NCBI GenBank assembly: GCA_026874595.1
Contig: CM049315.1
Coordinates: 6,568,664 to 6,632,663, forward strand
Length of the DNA: 64,000 bases
Source of the DNA: Sipunculus nudus
Lineage: Eukaryota > Annelida > Sipuncula > Golfingiida > Sipunculidae
Reading direction: 5' to 3'
Part shown: piece by piece, positions 60,080 through 64,000 of the stretch
How the letters are laid out: each line of letters starts with the position of its first letter
How positions within the stretch are numbered: position 1 is the stretch's first letter
The notes under the pieces: model-generated
Databases searched by the model: none
Told to the model about the DNA's origin: nothing
The model's input: the letters and a program-made list of their open reading frames with translations, nothing else
Translations under genes and position numbers: made by a program

Positions 60080-63000
60080 GGTCCAGTCTGAGTCCGAGTC
60101 AAGGTGCGGTCCTGTCTGAATCGAGTCCAGGCCCGGTCCAGTCTGAGTCTGAGTCAAGACCCGGTTCTGTCTGAATCCCAGCCCAGGCGTGGTCCAGTCT
60201 GTGTCAGAGTCCAGACCCAGTCTAAATCTAGGTCAAGGCGCAGTCCAGACTGAGTCCAAGTCCAGGCGCGGGCCAGTCTGAGTCTGAGTCCAGGCGTGGT
60301 CCAGTCTGAGTCCGAGTCCAGGTGCGGTCCAATCTGAGTCTGAGTCAAGGCCCGATCCAATCTGAGTCTGAGTCCAGGCGCGCTCCAGTCTGAGTCCGAG
60401 TCCAGGCGCGGGCCAGTCTGAGTCTGAGTCCATGGGCGGGCCAGCGTGAGTCCGAGTCAAGGCCAAGTCCAGTATAAGTTCAAGTTCAGGCACGGTCCAG
60501 TCTGAGTCCGAGTCCAGGTGCAGTCCAGTCTGAGTCTGATTCCAGGCCCGATCAAGTCTGAGTCCAAGTCCAGGCCCGATCCAGTCTGCGTGAGAGTCCA
60601 GGCGCAGTCCAGTCTGAGTTTGAGTCCAGGCCCCATCCAGTCTGAGTCCGAGTCAAGACCCGGTCCAGTCTGAGGCCGAGTCAAGGCCCGGTCCTGTCTG
60701 AATCTGAGTCCAGGCCCGGTCCAGTCAGAGTCTGAGTCAAGGCCCGGTCCAATCTGTGTCTGAGTCCAGACCCGGTCCTGTCTGAGTCTGAGTCATGGCG
60801 CGGTCAAGTCTGAGTTCGAGTCAAGACCCGGTCCTGTCTGATTCCAGGCCCTGATCCAGTCTGAGTCCGAGTCAAGGTGCGGTCCTGTCTGAATCGAGTC
60901 CAGGCCCGGTCCAGTCTGAGTCTGATTAGCATGGTCCAATCTGTATCTGAGTCCAGGCCCAGCCCAGTCTGAGTCTGAGTCCAGGCGCGGTCCAGTCTGA
61001 GTCCGAGTCTAGGCGCGGGCCAGCCTGAGTCTGAGTCAAGACCCGGTCAAGTCTGAGTTCGAGTCAAGACCCGGTCCTGTCTGATTCCAGGCCCTGGTCC
61101 AGTCTGAGTCCGAGTCAAGGTGCGGTCCTGTCTGAATCGAGTCCAGGCCCAGTCCAGTCTGAGTCTGAGTCAAGACCCGGTTCTGTCTGAATCCCAGCCC
61201 AGGCGTGGTCCAGTCTGTGTCAGAGTCCAGACCCAGTCTGAATCTAGGTCAAGGCGCAGTCCAGACTGAGTCCAAGTCCAGGCGTGGGCCAGTCTGAGTC
61301 TGAGTCCAGGCGTGGTCCAGTCTGAGTCCGAGTCCAGGTGCGGTCCAATCTGAGTCTGAGTCAAGGCCCGATCCAATCTGAGTCTGAGTCCAGGCGCGCT
61401 CCAGTCTGAGTCCGAGTCCATGGGCGGGCCAGCGTGAGTCCGAATCAAGGCCCGGTCCAGTATAAGTTCAAGTTCAGGCACGGTCCAGTCTCAGTCCGAG
61501 TCCAGGCGCAGTCCAGTCTGAGTCTGATTCCAGGCCCGATCAAGTCTGAGTCCAAGTCCAGGCCCGATCCAGTCTGCGTGCGAGTCCAGGCGCAGTCCAG
61601 TCTGAGTCAAGGTGCGGTCCAGTCTGAGTCGAGTCCAGGCGCGGTCCAGTCTGAGTCCGAGTCCAGTCAAGGTCCAATGTGAGTCTGAGTCAAGGCCCGG
61701 TCCTGTATGAATCTGATACCAGGCCTGGTCCGGTCAGAGTCTGAGTCAAGGCACGGTCCAATCTGTGTCCGAGTCCAGAGCCGTTCCTGTCTGAGTCCGA
61801 GTCCAGGCTAGGTCCAGTCTGAGTCTGAGTCAAGGCCCGGTTCTGTATGAATCCGAGTCCAGGCGTGGTCCAATCTGAGTCAGACTCCAGACCCAGTCTG
61901 AATCTGAGTCAAGGCGCAGTCCAGACTTAGTCCGAGTCCAGGCACGTGTCAGTCTGAGTCCGAGTCCAAATGCAGGCCAGTCTGAGTCCGAGTCCATTGG
62001 CGGGCCAGCCTGACTCCGAGTCCAGGCGCAGTCCACTCTGAGTCTGAGTCAAGGCCCAGTCCAGTCTGAGTCAAGGTGCAGTCTGAGTCCATTGGTGGGC
62101 CAGCCAGAGTCCGAGTCCAGGCCCGATCCAGTCTGAGTCACAGTCCAGTCTGAGTCCGAGTCCAGGCGCGTTCTAGTCCGAGTCCGAGTCCAGGCGTAGT
62201 CCAATCTGAGTCTGAGTCAAAGCGTGGTCCAGTTTGGCGCAGTCCAATCTGAGCCTGAGTCAAGGTGCGGTCCAGTCTCAGTCCGAGTCCAGGCGCAGTC
62301 AAGTCTGAGTCCGAGTCCAGTCAAGGTCCAATGTGAGTCTGAGTCAAGGCGCGGTCCAGTCTGAGTCTGAGTCCAGGCCCGGTCCCGTCTGAGACTGAGT
62401 CCAGGCGCAGTCCTTTCTGAGTCCGAGTCAAGACGCGGTCCAATCTGAATCTAAGTCTAGGCGCAGTCAAGACTGAGTCCGAGTCCAGGCGCGGGCCAGT
62501 CTGAGTCCGAGTCCAAGCGCTGGCCATTCTGAGTCCATGTTCAGGCACTGTCCATTCTGATTCCAAGTCCAGGCGCCGTCTAGTCTGAGTCCCAGTCCAG
62601 GCATGGTCCAATCTGAGTCTGAGTCAAGGCACGGTCCAGTCTGAGTCCAAGTCCAGGCGCAGTCCAGCCTGGGACTGAATCCAGGCGCGGTCTTGTCTGA
62701 GTCCGAGTCCAGACATGGTCCAATCTGAGTTTGAGTCAAGGCATGGTCCAGTCTGGCGCAGTCCAATCTGAGTCCAGGCGCGGTCTAGTCTGATTCCAAG
62801 TCCAGGCGTGGCCCAAACTGAGTCTGAGTCAAGGCGCAGTCCAGTCTGAGTCCGAGTCTAAGCGCTGGCCATTCTGAGTCCATGTTCAGGCACTGTCCAT
62901 TCTGATTCCGAGTCCAGGCGTGGTCTAGTTTGAGTCCGAGTCCAGGCATGGTCCAATGTGAGTCTGAGTCAAGGCGCGGTCCAGTCTGAGTCTGAGTCCA

Positions 63001-63803
63001 GGCCCGGTCACGTCTGAGACTGACTCCAGGCGCAGTCCTTTCTGAGTCAGAGTCAAGACGTGGTCCAATCTGAGTCTGAGTCAAGGCACGGTCCAGTCTG
63101 AGTCCAAGTCCAGGCGCAGTCCAGTCTGGGTCCGAATCCAGGCGCGGTCTAGTCTGAGTCCGAGTCCAGGCATGGTCCAATCTGAGTCTGAGTCAAGGCA
63201 TGGTCCAGTCTGGCGCAGTCCAATCTGAGTCCAGGCGCGGTCTAGTCTGAGTCCCAGTCCAGGCGTGGTCCAAACTGAGTCTGAGTCAAGGCGCGTTCCA
63301 TTCTGAATCTAAGTGAAGGCGCAGTCCAGACTGAGTCCAAGTCCAGGCGCGGGCCAGTCTGAGTCCGAGTCCAAGCGCGGGCCATTCTGAGTCCGAGTCC
63401 ATTGGTGGGCCAGCCAGAGTCCGAGTCCAGGCGCGGTCCAATCTGAGTCTGAGTCAAGGCGCAGTCCAGTCTGAGTCAAGGCGCAGTCCAAGTCCATGGG
63501 CGGGCCAGCCTGAGTCTGATTTCAGGCCCGATCCAGTCGGAGTCCAGGCGCAGTCCAGTCTGAGTCCGAGTCCAGGCATTGTCCAATCTGAGTCTGAGTC
63601 AAGGCGCAGTCCAGTCTGAGTCAAGGCGCAGTCCAAGTCCATGGGCGGGCCAGCCTGAGTCTGATTTCAGGCCGGATCCAGTCGGAGTCCAGGCGCGGTC
63701 CAGTCTGAGTCCGAGTCTAGGCGCGGGCCAGCCTGAGTCTGAGTTAAGGCGCCGTCAAGTCTGAGTTCGAGTCAAGACCCGGTCCTGTCTGATTCCAGGC
63801 CCT
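60080..63803. repeat. Higher-order block H2, copy 2 (about 3,724 bp)
   Basis: Nearly identical to copy 1. From about 63804 to the window end a third copy begins (matches 60080 onward), so the true array is longer than shown. Confidence 0.8.
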
Positions 63804-64000
63804 GGTCCAGTCTGAGTCCGAGTCAAGGTGCGGTCCTGTCTGAATCGAGTCCAGGCCCGGTCCAGTCTGAGTCTGAGTCAAGACCCGGTTCTGTCTGAAT
63901 CCCAGCCCAGGCGTGGTCCAGTCTGTGTCAGAGTCCAGACCCAGTCTAAATCTAGGTCAAGGCGCAGTCCAGACTGAGTCCAAGTCCAGGCGCGGGCCAG

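Larger units (their letters stand above)
49735..64000. repeat. 28-bp minisatellite, over 500 copies, continuing past the window end
   Basis: The unit GGTCCAGTCTGAGTCCGAGT plus CCAGGCGC (28 bp) is repeated with substitutions and 4-6-bp losses for about 14.3 kb. It holds an internal 6-bp echo (GAGTCT/GAGTCC). Minus-strand frames are mostly stop-free; since 84 bp is both 3 units and 28 codons, all read the same 28-residue Asp/Thr/Leu-rich repeat. This explains the many 60-131-codon ORFs, which I do not annotate as genes. Left-edge units at 49735-49800 are the most diverged. Large internal duplications are listed separately. Confidence 0.94.

Noticed and set aside
49735-64000. Dozens of 60-131-codon Asp/Thr/Leu-rich minus-strand ORFs as a repeat-protein family
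   Set aside because: They are the 28-bp unit read in stop-free frames. Overlapping frames give the same residues, and frames are broken by short indels throughout.

Overview
The window looks like repeat-dominated, gene-free nuclear DNA from a marine invertebrate, most likely a mollusc. No protein-coding host gene, rRNA, functional tRNA, operon or CRISPR array can be supported. The taxonomic guess rests on the repeat types together: a Ty3/gypsy element with integrase upstream of reverse transcriptase (Gmr1-like order), a tRNA-headed SINE with a V-SINE-like body, a Helitron/Helentron-like element with internal tandem repeats, a TA-flanked inverted-repeat element full of tandem motifs, and many minisatellites. 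All of these are familiar from bivalve and gastropod genomes. No host gene confirms it.

Layout. 1-672 is AT-rich and featureless apart from a cluster of AGGTCA half-sites. 673-3665 is a satellite of 53-bp monomers, organised in the core as about 107-bp dimers. 3666-7985 shows only microsatellites. 7986-9053 is a 1.06-kb inverted-repeat element (TA target duplication) built of CCAAT/ATTGG palindromes, with a tRNA-like segment inside. 10630-17916 is a 35-bp minisatellite of about 208 copies containing a tandem duplication of about 3,154 bp. 18026-20828 has a GC-richer unique block and a degenerate T-rich array.

20914-25457 is a degraded Ty3/gypsy element (partial 5' LTR, integrase, RT, RNase H, 3' LTR) lying inside a 26-bp minisatellite whose monomers occur on both sides (20829-20913 and 25485-26385). 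26705-28705 is a 37-bp minisatellite that produces the longest but spurious ORFs of the window. 28816-31022 is a composite dispersed repeat with modules of about 340 bp and 140 bp. 31023-40680 is mostly unannotated, with a SINE at 38040-38312. 40681-42148 is the Helitron/Helentron-like element. 43293-45408 holds pieces of the same retroelement family joined head to head. 45419-49734 is unannotated. 49735-64000 is a 28-bp minisatellite of about 14.3 kb that runs off the window, with internal duplications of 3,339 bp and about 3,724 bp.

The five main tandem arrays cover roughly 27 kb, over 40 % of the window. There is no functional gene network here. What connects the parts is repeat history: array growth by nested duplication, insertion of a retroelement into an array, and decay or rearrangement of mobile elements. 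Copy numbers and block lengths were counted from the printed sequence and are approximate. Family names are recognised by eye, not by database search.
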